Shown piece after piece: positions 7,920 to 16,949 of a DNA stretch of 36,413 nt. Position 1 is the stretch's first letter. Every line of letters starts with the position of its first letter. The notes under the pieces were generated by a model that did not search any database, was not told the DNA's origin, and worked only from the letters and a program-made list of their open reading frames with translations. Source of the stretch: Clostridium intestinale DSM 6191. Its GTDB lineage: Bacteria; Bacillota; Clostridia; Clostridiales; Clostridiaceae. The stretch covers positions 1 to 36,413 of the forward strand of contig NZ_FQXU01000009.1 in the NCBI RefSeq assembly GCF_900130055.1. The letters run 5' to 3'. A program made the position numbers and the translations under genes.

Positions 7920-7994
7920 AGGCTGATTGTAATATTATCAATGGTGATTCATTTATAGTTGCCTTTTACAAGAACCTATATTGAGACTCTATCC

Positions 7995-8025
7995 GTCACA
8001 GATTTTTCTGTGACTTTTGTTTTTG
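7995..8025 (+). terminator. Riboswitch-controlled terminator
   Basis: GTCACAG (7995-8001) and CTGTGAC (8008-8014) enclose a 6-nt loop, followed by TTTTGTTTTT. It sits between the aptamer and lysA and is the expected OFF element when lysine is bound. Confidence 0.88.
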
Positions 8026-8052
8026 GGGTAAATAAATAAGGGGGAATTAAAA

Positions 8053-9345
8053 ATGAAATTATTTGGTAGCATGAAAGTAGAAAACAATCATTTGACAATC
8101 GGAGGAATAAATACAAGCGCATTAGCAGCAAAATATGGAACTCCTTTATATATAATGGATGAGGAGCTTATACGCTCAAATTGTAGAGATTATTATAATG
8201 AGTTTCAATGCGAAGCTAGAGGTAATAGAGTAGCTTATGCAGGAAAAGCATTTTTAACTTTAGATATGTGTAGATTAGTTATGGAGGAAAGCTTATATCT
8301 TGATGTTGTATCGGGTGGAGAACTTTTTACTGCGAAGAGAGCAGGGTTTCCTTTAGAAAAAATATATTTTCATGGAAATAATAAAACTATAGATGAAATT
8401 AATTTAGGTGTAAGTTATGGGGTTGGAAGATTTGTTGTAGACAATCTTTATGAAATGGAACAAGTAGATAGAATAGCTAAAGAAAATAATAAGGTGCAAA
8501 AAATATATTTAAGAATAACTCCAGGTATAGAAGCACATACTCATGAATATATAAAAACAGGTCAAATCGATTCAAAATTTGGTTTTGCACCAGTTGGAAA
8601 TATAATTATGGATGCAGTAAGAAAAGCTATAGATCTACAAAATGTTGAACTTTGTGGAGTACATTGCCATATTGGATCACAAATTTTTGATATAGAACCT
8701 TATGAGGATGCAGCTGAAATAATGCTAAATCTAATATATAAAATCAAACAAGAAACAGGATATGTTGTGCCAGAGTTAGATTTAGGTGGAGGTTTTGGTA
8801 TATTCTATACTGATGGAGATAGTCCTAAAGAAACTGGTGATTATTGCAAAGCTATATTAGATAAAGTAGATAAGGTATGTGAAGACTTAAATATAGATAG
8901 ACCTATAATTACTATAGAACCAGGAAGATCCATAGTAGGTAATGCTGGAACTACTATTTATACTGTTGGTTCCATAAAAGAGATTCCTGGAATTAGAAAG
9001 TATGTATCTGTTGATGGTGGGATGACAGATAATATAAGACCATCATTATATAGAGCTGAGTATGAATGCTTAGTGGCTAACAATGTAATAAGTGATTATA
9101 GAGAAAGAGTAGCTATTGCTGGTAAATGCTGTGAATCAGGAGATATACTTTTAAATTCTATTGAAATGCAGAAAGTTAATAGTGGAGATATATTAGCAAT
9201 ATTGTCAACTGGAGCATATGGATATTCAATGTCAAATAACTATAATAAGACTCCAAGAGCTGCAGTAGTTATGGTTCAAAATAATAATGAAAAATTGATT
9301 TGTAAAAGAGAAACCTATGAAGATTTAATTAGAAATGAAATATAA
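8053..9345 (+). CDS. lysA: Diaminopimelate decarboxylase
   Basis: 430 residues, ATG with AAGGGGGA upstream. It is a PLP-dependent fold-type III decarboxylase converting meso-diaminopimelate to L-lysine, the last step of lysine biosynthesis. Visible motifs are the PLP-lysine strand VAYAGKAF (about residues 54-61), HCHIGSQI (about 201-208), the glycine-rich phosphate site DLGGGFGI (about 237-244), EPGRSIV (about 293-299), CCESGDIL (about 358-365) with the catalytic cysteine, and the C-terminal GAYGYSMSNNYN. Length is typical. It is controlled by the upstream lysine riboswitch and followed by its own terminator, so it is transcribed alone. Confidence 0.97.
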   Translation: MKLFGSMKVENNHLTIGGINTSALAAKYGTPLYIMDEELIRSNCRDYYNEFQCEARGNRVAYAGKAFLTLDMCRLVMEESLYLDVVSGGELFTAKRAGFPLEKIYFHGNNKTIDEINLGVSYGVGRFVVDNLYEMEQVDRIAKENNKVQKIYLRITPGIEAHTHEYIKTGQIDSKFGFAPVGNIIMDAVRKAIDLQNVELCGVHCHIGSQIFDIEPYEDAAEIMLNLIYKIKQETGYVVPELDLGGGFGIFYTDGDSPKETGDYCKAILDKVDKVCEDLNIDRPIITIEPGRSIVGNAGTTIYTVGSIKEIPGIRKYVSVDGGMTDNIRPSLYRAEYECLVANNVISDYRERVAIAGKCCESGDILLNSIEMQKVNSGDILAILSTGAYGYSMSNNYNKTPRAAVVMVQNNNEKLICKRETYEDLIRNEI

Positions 9346-9350
9346 TTAAT

Positions 9351-9379
9351 AAAAGACGACTTAGTCGTCTTTTAATTTT
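9351..9379 (+). terminator. Terminator after lysA
   Basis: AAAAGACGAC and GTCGTCTTTT form a 10-bp stem around TTA, followed by AATTTT. Confidence 0.85.
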
Positions 9380-9459
9380 CAAAAAATTTATAAAACTATA
9401 TAGCTTTTTCTGTTTATAAGAGGTAAAATAAAACTCATACATTAAAACTATTTTAAATA

Positions 9460-9468
9460 TGATATAAT
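9460..9468 (+). promoter_or_regulatory. Extended -10 promoter of the DUF3006-lepB-ftsH operon
   Basis: TGATATAAT gives the TGn-TATAAT extended -10, 29 bp before the first ATG. No strong -35 box is visible at the expected place. Confidence 0.5.
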
Positions 9469-9497
9469 TAAAGAGAACCTTTTAAGGAGGAGGAAAA

Positions 9498-9719
9498 ATG
9501 TCATCAATCTATATAGTTGATAGGATTGAAGGTAGATATGCTGTATGCGAAACTGAAAAAAAAGAGATGGTTGATATAGAATTGACAAATATTTTTGGTA
9601 TTGTTAAAGAAGGTAAGGTTATATTAAAAAGAGAAGATGGATATTATGTAGATGAAGAGGCTACAATTAAGAGAAAAGATGAGATTAAAAAACTAATGGA
9701 AGGTATGTGGGAGGAGTAA
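9498..9719 (+). CDS. DUF3006 family small protein
   Basis: 73 residues, ATG after AAGGAGGAGG. The opening YIVDRIEGRYAVCE and the beta-rich hydrophilic body fit DUF3006, a small domain of unknown function common in Firmicutes. There is no signal peptide. It is followed directly by the signal peptidase ATG: the stop at 9717-9719 abuts the start at 9720, and the next gene's ribosome site lies inside this coding region, so translation is coupled. Confidence 0.82.
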   Translation: MSSIYIVDRIEGRYAVCETEKKEMVDIELTNIFGIVKEGKVILKREDGYYVDEEATIKRKDEIKKLMEGMWEE

Positions 9720-10313
9720 ATGCAAGAGAATATTAACGAAGACAATGTTAGTGAAGTCAAAGATATTGAAGAAAATATTAAAGAAGAAGAGATAAAAAAG
9801 GTATCGGGGATGAAAGGATTTTTATTTGACTGGATATTACCTGTAGTACTAGCTTTAATTGCTACATTAATAATAAATAAATTTCTTTTATTTAAAGTAT
9901 ATATACCAAGTGAATCAATGAAACCAACATTGGAAAAAGGGGATCAGTTATTTGTAACAAAAGTATATAATTTAGAAAAGTTACAAAGAGGAGATATAAT
10001 AGTTTTTTATTCTAATGAACTTGGGGATACTTTAATTAAGAGATTAATAGCTTTACCTGGAGAATCGGTAGAAATAAAAGAAGGAAAAGTATTTGTAGAA
10101 GGAACTGAAATTAATGAAGAGTATGTAAAAAATCCATCAATATATAATGGTAGTTTTACTGTTCCAGAAGGAAAGTATTTCTTTTTAGGAGATAATAGAG
10201 CAAATTCTGCTGATGCTAGATATTGGGCGAATCCATATATTGATGGACATGAAATTAAAGGAAAAGCGCAAGTAAGAGTATTTCCATTTAATAGAGTAGG
10301 AATGTTAAAGTAG
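9720..10313 (+). CDS. lepB: Type I signal peptidase
   Basis: 197 residues. After a charged cytoplasmic N-terminus (about 1-33) there is one membrane helix (about 37-58). Then come the catalytic serine motif PSESMKPTL (Ser about 65), the catalytic lysine motif IKRLIALPGES (Lys about 106), and the C-terminal box GDNRANSADARYW. The Ser/Lys dyad enzyme cleaves signal peptides outside the membrane. Size and single-helix topology are those of Gram-positive SPase I. It lies in an operon between DUF3006 and ftsH, linking secretion to membrane-protein quality control. Confidence 0.95.
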   Translation: MQENINEDNVSEVKDIEENIKEEEIKKVSGMKGFLFDWILPVVLALIATLIINKFLLFKVYIPSESMKPTLEKGDQLFVTKVYNLEKLQRGDIIVFYSNELGDTLIKRLIALPGESVEIKEGKVFVEGTEINEEYVKNPSIYNGSFTVPEGKYFFLGDNRANSADARYWANPYIDGHEIKGKAQVRVFPFNRVGMLK

Positions 10314-10340
10314 ACGAATGAAAAAGAGGTGAAATGTTTT

Positions 10341-12341
10341 ATGTTTAAAAATAATAAGATGTTAAAATACGTTATCTATGGGGTTATAGCTTTAGTTTTT
10401 GTTGTAGCTATAAATTACTCTAAAAGTGCGTTAATGACAAAAAAACTTAAGTATAATGAATTTAAAGAAATGATTAGTGAAAAGCAAATAGAAAAAATAG
10501 TGATTGCAGATAACATAATTACGATTACGCCTACTAAAGATAGTGAATACTACGGAAAGAGTGTTTATGTTATACCACTTAATGATGATAAACTCATAGA
10601 AGAATTGGATTCAGCTGGAGTAGATTATGAAGGTAAGCAACCTGAGGCGTTTCCTATATTAGACTTACTATTATATTGGGTTGGACCATTTATTTTATTA
10701 TTCTTTTTATCTAGACTTATGTTTGGCAAAATGGATAAAAAGATGGGTGGAGGAGTTATGTCCTTTGGAAAAAACACAGCTAAACTGTATGCCGAGGATG
10801 AAACTGGAATAACCTTTGAAAATGTAGCTGGACAGGAAGAAGCTAAGGAATCTTTAAAAGAAATAGTAGATTTTTTACATAAGCCAGAAAGATATACACA
10901 AATAGGTGCTAGATTACCTAAAGGAGCATTACTAGTTGGACCTCCAGGAACAGGTAAAACTTTATTAGCTAAAGCTGTAGCAGGTGAAGCAAAAGTACCA
11001 TTCTTTTCTTTATCAGGTTCAGATTTTGTTGAAATGTTTGTAGGAATGGGAGCTTCTAGAGTAAGAGATTTGTTTAGGCAAGCAGAAGAAAAAGCACCTT
11101 GTATAATATTTATAGATGAAATTGATGCTATTGGTAAAAGTAGAGAAGGAAATATAAGTGGAAATGATGAAAGAGAGCAGACATTAAATCAGCTTCTTGC
11201 TGAAATGGATGGTTTTGATTCCTCAAAGGGTGTAGTTATACTTGCTGCAACTAATAGACCTGAGATTTTAGATAAGGCTTTATTAAGACCAGGAAGATTT
11301 GATAGAAGAGTAATAGTTGATAGGCCAGACTTAATAGGTAGGGAATCAATCCTTAGGGTACATTCAAAAGATGTAAAACTATCTAGCGATGTTAATATAG
11401 AAGCTATTGCAAAATCAACTCCAGGAGCAGTAGGTGCAGACCTTGCAAATATCGTTAATGAGGCAGCTTTAAGAGCAGTAAAACACAAGAGAGCAGTTGT
11501 TAGTCAAGAAGACTTAGAAGAAGCTGTTGAAGTAATTATAGCTGGTAAGGAAAAGAAAGACAGAATTCTTTCTCCTATGGAGAAAAAGATTGTTGCTTTC
11601 CATGAAGTTGGGCATGCTTTAGTTGCAGCCTTATTAAAAAACACCGATCCAGTTCATAAGATAACTATAGTGCCAAGAACTATGGGTGCATTAGGATACA
11701 CCATGCAGCTTCCAGAAGAGGAAAAATATCTTGTATCTAAAGATGAGATGTTAGATCAAATTACAGTTATGCTTGGTGGTAGAGCTGCTGAAGAAGTAGA
11801 GTTTAATATAATATCTACTGGAGCTTCAAATGATATAGAGAGGGCTACTCAATCAGCAAGAAGTATGGTATCAATATATGGAATGACTGAAACTTTTGAT
11901 ATGATGGCTTTAGAAAATGTTAGGAACAGATATCTAGATGGAAGAAGTGTAGCTAACTGTTCTGAACAAACCTTAACTAGAGTTGATGAAGAAACTTTAA
12001 AAATCATAAAAGCTTGCCATAAAAAAGCCATAGAGCTTCTTGAAAACAATAAAGAATTACTTGCTGATATATCAAATGCTCTTTTAGAAAAAGAAACTTT
12101 AATGGGGGATGAGTTTATGGAGTTTATATTTGAAAAATATCCAGAACTAAGAGCCATAAAAGAAGAAAAAGATAAAGAGAGACAAGATAGAGAAAAGGCT
12201 AAAAAAGCTGTATATGCAAAATCTATAAACAGTATAGATAATTCAGTTAAAACAGAAGAGGATAAAGAAGAGAAGATAGAATTTATTGAAATCAAAAATG
12301 ATGTTGAAAGTGATGAGATAAAGTCTAGTGATGATAATTAA
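10341..12341 (+). CDS. ftsH: ATP-dependent zinc metalloprotease FtsH (divergent clostridial type)
   Basis: 666 residues from ATG 10341; an in-frame GTG at 10329 lies inside the ribosome site GAGGTG and is rejected. Two membrane helices (about residues 6-24 and 105-122) flank a short outer domain. The AAA module has GPPGTGKT (200-207), IFIDEID (256-262) and the second region of homology ATNRPEILDKALLRPGRFDR, in order. The zinc site is HEVGH (421-425), with Val where most FtsH proteins have Ala; HExxH is intact. The region after the protease site (MMALENVRNRYLDG) differs from the common FtsH sequence, so this may be a second clostridial paralogue. The C-terminus is a highly charged tail. It degrades misassembled membrane proteins and some cytosolic regulators. 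Last gene of the operon, followed by a terminator. Confidence 0.94.
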   Translation: MFKNNKMLKYVIYGVIALVFVVAINYSKSALMTKKLKYNEFKEMISEKQIEKIVIADNIITITPTKDSEYYGKSVYVIPLNDDKLIEELDSAGVDYEGKQPEAFPILDLLLYWVGPFILLFFLSRLMFGKMDKKMGGGVMSFGKNTAKLYAEDETGITFENVAGQEEAKESLKEIVDFLHKPERYTQIGARLPKGALLVGPPGTGKTLLAKAVAGEAKVPFFSLSGSDFVEMFVGMGASRVRDLFRQAEEKAPCIIFIDEIDAIGKSREGNISGNDEREQTLNQLLAEMDGFDSSKGVVILAATNRPEILDKALLRPGRFDRRVIVDRPDLIGRESILRVHSKDVKLSSDVNIEAIAKSTPGAVGADLANIVNEAALRAVKHKRAVVSQEDLEEAVEVIIAGKEKKDRILSPMEKKIVAFHEVGHALVAALLKNTDPVHKITIVPRTMGALGYTMQLPEEEKYLVSKDEMLDQITVMLGGRAAEEVEFNIISTGASNDIERATQSARSMVSIYGMTETFDMMALENVRNRYLDGRSVANCSEQTLTRVDEETLKIIKACHKKAIELLENNKELLADISNALLEKETLMGDEFMEFIFEKYPELRAIKEEKDKERQDREKAKKAVYAKSINSIDNSVKTEEDKEEKIEFIEIKNDVESDEIKSSDDN

Positions 12342-12345
12342 GATA

Positions 12346-12376
12346 ATAAAAGAGTTTCCGTAGGAAACTCTTTTAT
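12346..12376 (+). terminator. Terminator between ftsH and helD
   Basis: AAAAGAGTTTCC and GGAAACTCTTTT form a 12-bp stem with loop GTA. The T-tract is only the 3' arm TTTT, so read-through into helD, which has no obvious promoter in the 60-bp gap, is possible. Confidence 0.75.
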
Positions 12377-12401
12377 GTCGCTATTAGGAAAGGATGTTAT
12401 T

Positions 12402-14525
12402 ATGGAAGATAAACTATTAAACCTTGATAAAGAAAAACAAGTAGAATTTTTAGTTGAAAAAAGAAAACTAGATGAAACATTAGAAATTATAAAAAAAGAA
12501 ATTCTATTAGGAATTGCAAAGAGAAAAGCAATTACAGATTATATATTAGAGTATAGAAAAAAGTTTGTAGAAGAATATAGAGATGATGAAGATGCTGTTA
12601 TAGAATTTTTTGATCATGAAAGATATGCAAAAGAAGAAGCTTATAAAAGTATAGATAGGAAGTTAAGAGAACTTACTATTTTGCAAGAATCCCCATACTT
12701 TGGAAGAATCACTTTTATAGAAGAAGATGAGCAATACCCAGAGACAATGTATATAGGTAGATTTGGAGTTACTAGTGAAGTTGAACTTGAGGCAGTGGTT
12801 ATAGATTGGAGAGCACCCATAGCATCTCTATTTTATAATGGAACACTAGGGAAAGCTGCATATAAAGCTCCAATGGGAGAAATAGATACTGACATATTAG
12901 GTAGAAGACAGATAATAGTAAAAAAAGGTGAATTAAAAGGGATATTTGATTCAGCTGTAGATGTTAAAGATGATATATTACAAATGGTTTTAAGCTCTAA
13001 TTCTGACAGTAAACTTCAGGATATAATAATGACAATCCAACAAGAACAAGATGAAATTATAAGAATGGATAGAAGTAGTAACATCCTTGTAGATGGGGTA
13101 GCTGGAAGTGGTAAGACAACTATCGCACTGCATAGAGTTGCGTACTTATTATATAATTTTAGAAAACAATTAGAGGGAAAAGTTTTAATACTAGGTCCTA
13201 ATTTTATATTTATGGAGTATATTTCTCAAGTATTACCTAGCTTAGGTGAGGTGGGTGTTATACAAGATACCTTCTTAAATTTTGCACTTAATGAACTGGG
13301 TGATATTAAAGTGATGGAATACCAAGACTTTATTGAAAAAGTATTAAGTGAAGATAAATATTTTTTGGAAGAGATAAAGTATAAGTCTTCAAAGAAATTT
13401 ATGCACTTTATAGACGACATAATAGAGAAATCAGAAAAGGAATACTTTAAATATCAAGATGTTTATTATTTTAATGAAGTAGTATATAAAAAAGAAGACA
13501 TACACAAGTTAATTTCTGAAGATTTTAAATATATGCCCTTATTTAAAAGAAGCGAAAAAGTTAAAAGAGTAATAATGTCTAAGGTTAAAAATAAAAGAGA
13601 TGAAAAAGTATGGCAGTTAAATAAGGAAATAGAAGAATATAAAAATAATTTATCTAAAGATGAGTTGTTTTTGGAAGAAGTAAATATAGAATTTAGAAGA
13701 AAAAATGGAATAAGAGAAATTGTTAGAGAACTTATGAATACAAGAAAAAATTTAGAGAAATTGATAAATCCTGAAGATCCTGTAGAGTTTTATAATAAAA
13801 TAAATGAGAATAAGGATTTAACTCATTTAGATATAGCTCCAATTTTATATTTAATGGTGAAACTATGGGGAATTAAATATAAAGGGGATATTAAACATAT
13901 AGTAATCGACGAAGCTCAAGACTACTCTTTATTACAATTCAAAGCGATAAAAGAATATATTGGGTGTAATAACTTTACTATATTAGGAGATTCAAATCAA
14001 AGATTAATAAAAGTTGAAGAAACTCCAGCTATGCTAAATTTAAATACTGTATTTGGTGATGTAAAAGAATTTAAGTTAAATAAAAGTTATAGATCTACTC
14101 AAGATATCATGGAATACGCTAATAGGTATTTAAAAGAAGATAAGATAGTTCCGTTAGTAAGAAAAGGTGATGAGGTTCAAGAGTATAATGTTAAAAAAGA
14201 AGAGATAGTTGAAATAATAAATAACTCAATAGAAGATATGAAAAATAGCGGAATAGATAGTATTGCTATTATAAAGAGAACATCAGAAGGTATAAAAGAG
14301 CTTGGAAATCAGCTTAAAGAGAAAAATAATTTAGTTGTTTTCAATAGAGAGGACATAATATATAAAGGTGGAATTGTTGTAATACCATCATATTATGCTA
14401 AAGGCTTAGAGTTTGATGGCGTTATTATTGTTGATGAAAGCAGAGAAGAAAAAGAAGATTTAATTAAATATATTATGAGCACGAGGGCACTTCATAGATT
14501 AGTAGCTATAAATCAGATAAAATAG
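12402..14525 (+). CDS. helD: HelD-like superfamily 1 helicase (RNA polymerase recycling)
   Basis: 707 residues from ATG 12402, preceded by AGGAAAGGA. The upstream in-frame ATG at 12375 lies in the terminator hairpin and lacks a ribosome site. An N-terminal coiled-coil arm (about 1-80) leads into the HelD block YIGRFGVTSEVEL/DWRAPIASLFY. Motif I is DGVAGSGKTT (about 231-240), motif II VIDEAQD (about 504-510), then GDSNQ, YRSTQDI, GLEFDGVIIVD and the shortened motif STRALHRL. HelD binds RNA polymerase, inserts its arm and releases stalled enzyme. A UvrD/Rep-like DNA helicase is the alternative, but the DWRAP block favours HelD. Confidence 0.88.
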   Translation: MEDKLLNLDKEKQVEFLVEKRKLDETLEIIKKEILLGIAKRKAITDYILEYRKKFVEEYRDDEDAVIEFFDHERYAKEEAYKSIDRKLRELTILQESPYFGRITFIEEDEQYPETMYIGRFGVTSEVELEAVVIDWRAPIASLFYNGTLGKAAYKAPMGEIDTDILGRRQIIVKKGELKGIFDSAVDVKDDILQMVLSSNSDSKLQDIIMTIQQEQDEIIRMDRSSNILVDGVAGSGKTTIALHRVAYLLYNFRKQLEGKVLILGPNFIFMEYISQVLPSLGEVGVIQDTFLNFALNELGDIKVMEYQDFIEKVLSEDKYFLEEIKYKSSKKFMHFIDDIIEKSEKEYFKYQDVYYFNEVVYKKEDIHKLISEDFKYMPLFKRSEKVKRVIMSKVKNKRDEKVWQLNKEIEEYKNNLSKDELFLEEVNIEFRRKNGIREIVRELMNTRKNLEKLINPEDPVEFYNKINENKDLTHLDIAPILYLMVKLWGIKYKGDIKHIVIDEAQDYSLLQFKAIKEYIGCNNFTILGDSNQRLIKVEETPAMLNLNTVFGDVKEFKLNKSYRSTQDIMEYANRYLKEDKIVPLVRKGDEVQEYNVKKEEIVEIINNSIEDMKNSGIDSIAIIKRTSEGIKELGNQLKEKNNLVVFNREDIIYKGGIVVIPSYYAKGLEFDGVIIVDESREEKEDLIKYIMSTRALHRLVAINQIK

Positions 14526-14594
14526 TAGTAAAAGTCTATGCTAGAAATTAAGAAAAATGTTAAATATTTTTATGAAAAAATTATAAAAAAGTTA

Positions 14595-14624
14595 TTGCAT
14601 ATTTATAAAGTTAGGTTGTATAAT
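14595..14624 (+). promoter_or_regulatory. Promoter of the amino-acid ABC importer operon
   Basis: TTGCAT (14595-14600) and TATAAT (14619-14624) with an 18-bp spacer, about 54 bp before the first ATG. Confidence 0.6.
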
Positions 14625-14677
14625 TATCCTTATAAAAAATAAAGAAGATTGCTTTTAATTAAGGGGGAAATTTATAA

Positions 14678-15484
14678 ATGAAAAAAGGAATAGTTAGTAA
14701 GATTGTAGCAGCTAGTTTAGTAGGCGTTATGGCTATGGGGTTAATGGCTTGTGGTAAGAAAGAAGAACAAGGTAAAAGTGCACTAGATCAAATAAAAGCT
14801 AATGGTAAGTTAGTTATGGGAACTTCACCAGACTTTCCACCATTTGAATCAAAAGATACAAAAGGAAATGTAGTTGGAATGGATGTAGAGATAGCTAAAG
14901 AAATAGCTAAAGATTTAGGCGTTGAGTTAGAGATAAAAGAAATGGGATTTGACGGATTATTAGGGGCTCTTCAAGGTAAAAAGCTAGATGTAATTTTATC
15001 TGGAATGACTCCAACAGAAGAAAGAAAAGGTGCAGTAGATTTTTCTAGTATGTACTATAAAACAGACAACGTATTTGTAGTTCAAGAAGCAAATAAGAAT
15101 AAATATGCTAAAATTGAAGATTTAAGTGGAAAGAAAATAGGAGTACAAAAAGGAACTGTACAAGAAGAATTAGTTAATGAAAAGGTAACTAGCCCTGATG
15201 TAAATGCTTTAGAAAAAACAGGCGATGTTGTAATGAACTTAAAGAATGGGAAAATTGAAGCAGTTTTATTAGAACAACCAGTTGCAGAAGCTTATGTTAA
15301 AAACAATCCAGGATTAGCTTTATCTAAGGTAACCCTTGCAGATGAAGTTGGTGGATACGCAATAGCTATGACTAAGGGTGAATCCGATTTACAAGCAGCT
15401 ATAAATAAAACCTTAGATAGATTAGAGAAAGATGGAAGCTTAACAAAGTTCTTTGAAGATGCAAATGCTGCAATGGGAGAATAA
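14678..15484 (+). CDS. Amino-acid ABC importer, substrate-binding lipoprotein
   Basis: 268 residues, ATG after AAGGGGGAAA. A lipoprotein signal ends in the lipobox LMAC with Cys25 as the lipidation site. The mature part is a family-3 solute-binding protein: KLVMGTSPDFPPFES, DVEIAKEIAKDLG, GFDGLLGALQGKKLDVILSG, MTPTEERK, and a hinge region DLSGKKIGVQKGTVQEEL. This fold binds polar amino acids or small relatives. The exact ligand is not predictable by eye; the TxxR/E motif binds the alpha-amino-acid group. First of three genes encoding a complete importer. Confidence 0.94.
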   Translation: MKKGIVSKIVAASLVGVMAMGLMACGKKEEQGKSALDQIKANGKLVMGTSPDFPPFESKDTKGNVVGMDVEIAKEIAKDLGVELEIKEMGFDGLLGALQGKKLDVILSGMTPTEERKGAVDFSSMYYKTDNVFVVQEANKNKYAKIEDLSGKKIGVQKGTVQEELVNEKVTSPDVNALEKTGDVVMNLKNGKIEAVLLEQPVAEAYVKNNPGLALSKVTLADEVGGYAIAMTKGESDLQAAINKTLDRLEKDGSLTKFFEDANAAMGE

Positions 15485-15508
15485 TATTAGCTAGACGGGG
15501 GTAGAGTC

Positions 15509-16174
15509 TTGAAGTTTAATTTTGATTTTTTATCAAAATATAGCAATTATTTTGTAGTTGGAACTAAAACTACACTAATATTAGCATTATCTGCTGTAAT
15601 AATTGGAACAATACTTGGATTGGTTTTAAGCCTTATGAAGCTATCTAAGTTTAAGGTTTTAAAAGCAATAGCAGTAACATACATTGAGTTTGTTAGAGGA
15701 ACACCTCTATTAATTCAAATTTGGATCATTTATATAGGATTACCTTTAGTAACAGGTGTAGATTTACCGGATATAATGACTGGTATAATTGCTCTTTCAT
15801 TGAATTCGGGAGCTTATGTTGCTGAAATAATTAGAGCAGGAATTCAAGCTATAGATAGAGGGCAGATGGAAGCTGCAAGAAGTCTTGGCATGAAAGAAGG
15901 ATTAGCTATGAGAGAAATAATTATTCCTCAGGCTTTTAAAAATATTCTACCAGCATTAGGAAATGAATTTATTTCTATTATAAAGGAATCATCAATGGTT
16001 TCTGTAATTGGAGTAGCTGAACTTATGTATAATACAGGGACTGTAAGAGCAGCATCCTTTATACCTTTTGAACCACTAATAGTAGCAGCACTTATATATT
16101 TTGTTATAACATTTATTTTAACAAGAATTATGGGTGTTGTAGAGAGGAGGTTAAAGGCAAGTGATTCACGTTAA
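15509..16174 (+). CDS. Amino-acid ABC importer, permease
   Basis: 221 residues. The start is TTG at 15509 with GGGGG about 7 nt upstream; no ATG in frame fits better. It is a HisMQ-type permease with about five membrane helices. Motifs are the N-terminal [17 protein letters not shown], the family stretch [13 protein letters not shown], and the EAA loop [23 protein letters not shown] that contacts the ATPase. A single permease gene means a homodimeric membrane part. Its last 14 nt overlap the ATPase gene. Confidence 0.94.
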   Translation: MKFNFDFLSKYSNYFVVGTKTTLILALSAVIIGTILGLVLSLMKLSKFKVLKAIAVTYIEFVRGTPLLIQIWIIYIGLPLVTGVDLPDIMTGIIALSLNSGAYVAEIIRAGIQAIDRGQMEAARSLGMKEGLAMREIIIPQAFKNILPALGNEFISIIKESSMVSVIGVAELMYNTGTVRAASFIPFEPLIVAALIYFVITFILTRIMGVVERRLKASDSR

Positions 16175-16883
16175 TAATTTACACAAATATTTTGGACAAA
16201 ATGAAGTTTTAAAGGGAGTAAATGAACATATAAAGAAGGGTGAAGTAGTAGTAGTTATAGGTCCTTCTGGTTCAGGGAAATCTACCTTTTTAAGATGTCT
16301 TAACCTTCTTGAAGAACCGACAGATGGTGAAATAATTTTTGAAGGTAACAATTTAACTGATAAAAAAACAGATATTAATAAGATAAGACAGAAGATGGGG
16401 ATGGTTTTTCAAAGTTTTAACCTTTTCCCACATAAAACTGTTTTAGATAATATAACTTTGTCCCCGATTAAAGTAAAAGGCTTAACTAAAGATGAGGCTG
16501 TTAAAACGGCAATGAACCTTTTGAAAAGAGTAGGTCTTGAAGATAAAGCAAATGCTTATCCGGCATCACTTTCAGGTGGACAGAAACAAAGAATAGCTAT
16601 AGCAAGAGCTTTAGCTATGGGACCTGATGTAATGTTATTTGATGAACCTACATCTGCATTAGATCCAGAGATGGTTGGAGAAGTTTTGGCTGTTATGAAA
16701 TCTCTAGCAAGCGAAGGTATGACAATGGTTGTAGTAACTCATGAAATGGGATTTGCAAGAGAAGTTGGAGATAGAATTTTATTTATGGATGGAGGAAATG
16801 TGGTGGAACAAGGTACACCAGAAGAAATTTTCTCAAATCCTCAAAATGATAGAACAAAGGATTTTTTATCAAAGGTCCTATAA
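16161..16883 (+). CDS. Amino-acid ABC importer, ATP-binding protein
   Basis: 240 residues from GTG 16161, with GAGAGGAGG 10 nt upstream inside the permease gene. Walker [10 protein letters not shown] (about 34-42), Q-loop [17 protein letters not shown], signature [15 protein letters not shown], Walker [14 protein letters not shown] and the switch histidine [10 protein letters not shown] are all intact. It is the GlnQ/HisP type of polar amino-acid importer ATPase. It overlaps the permease gene (coupled translation) and ends just before a bidirectional terminator. Confidence 0.95.
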   Translation: MIHVNNLHKYFGQNEVLKGVNEHIKKGEVVVVIGPSGSGKSTFLRCLNLLEEPTDGEIIFEGNNLTDKKTDINKIRQKMGMVFQSFNLFPHKTVLDNITLSPIKVKGLTKDEAVKTAMNLLKRVGLEDKANAYPASLSGGQKQRIAIARALAMGPDVMLFDEPTSALDPEMVGEVLAVMKSLASEGMTMVVVTHEMGFAREVGDRILFMDGGNVVEQGTPEEIFSNPQNDRTKDFLSKVL

Positions 16884-16900
16884 AAGGAATGGTTTCTTAT

Positions 16901-16947
16901 AAAAAAAGAGTTGTGCACGAATTACCTAGTGCAACAACTCTTTTTTT
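16901..16947. terminator. Bidirectional terminator between convergent genes
   Basis: AAAAAAAGAGTTG..GCAC pairs with GTGC..CAACTCTTTTTTT, with one small asymmetry near the loop. It has A- and T-tracts on both flanks and so can serve both strands. Confidence 0.85.
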
Positions 16948-16949
16948 AT

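Noticed and set aside
10329-10340. GTG 10329 as ftsH start
   Set aside because: The GTG is part of the GAGGTG ribosome site that serves ATG 10341.
11849-12295. 148-residue Ser-rich minus-strand ORF
   Set aside because: Composition is that of the antisense of a Lys/Glu-rich gene (ftsH); no start signal.
12375-12401. ATG 12375 as helD start
   Set aside because: It lies in the 3' end of the terminator hairpin without a ribosome site; ATG 12402 has AGGAAAGGA at good distance.
14526-14677. Riboswitch or T-box before the amino-acid importer
   Set aside because: The gap is only about 150 nt, no conserved aptamer blocks or terminator hairpin are visible, and the promoter lies about 50 nt from the start codon.
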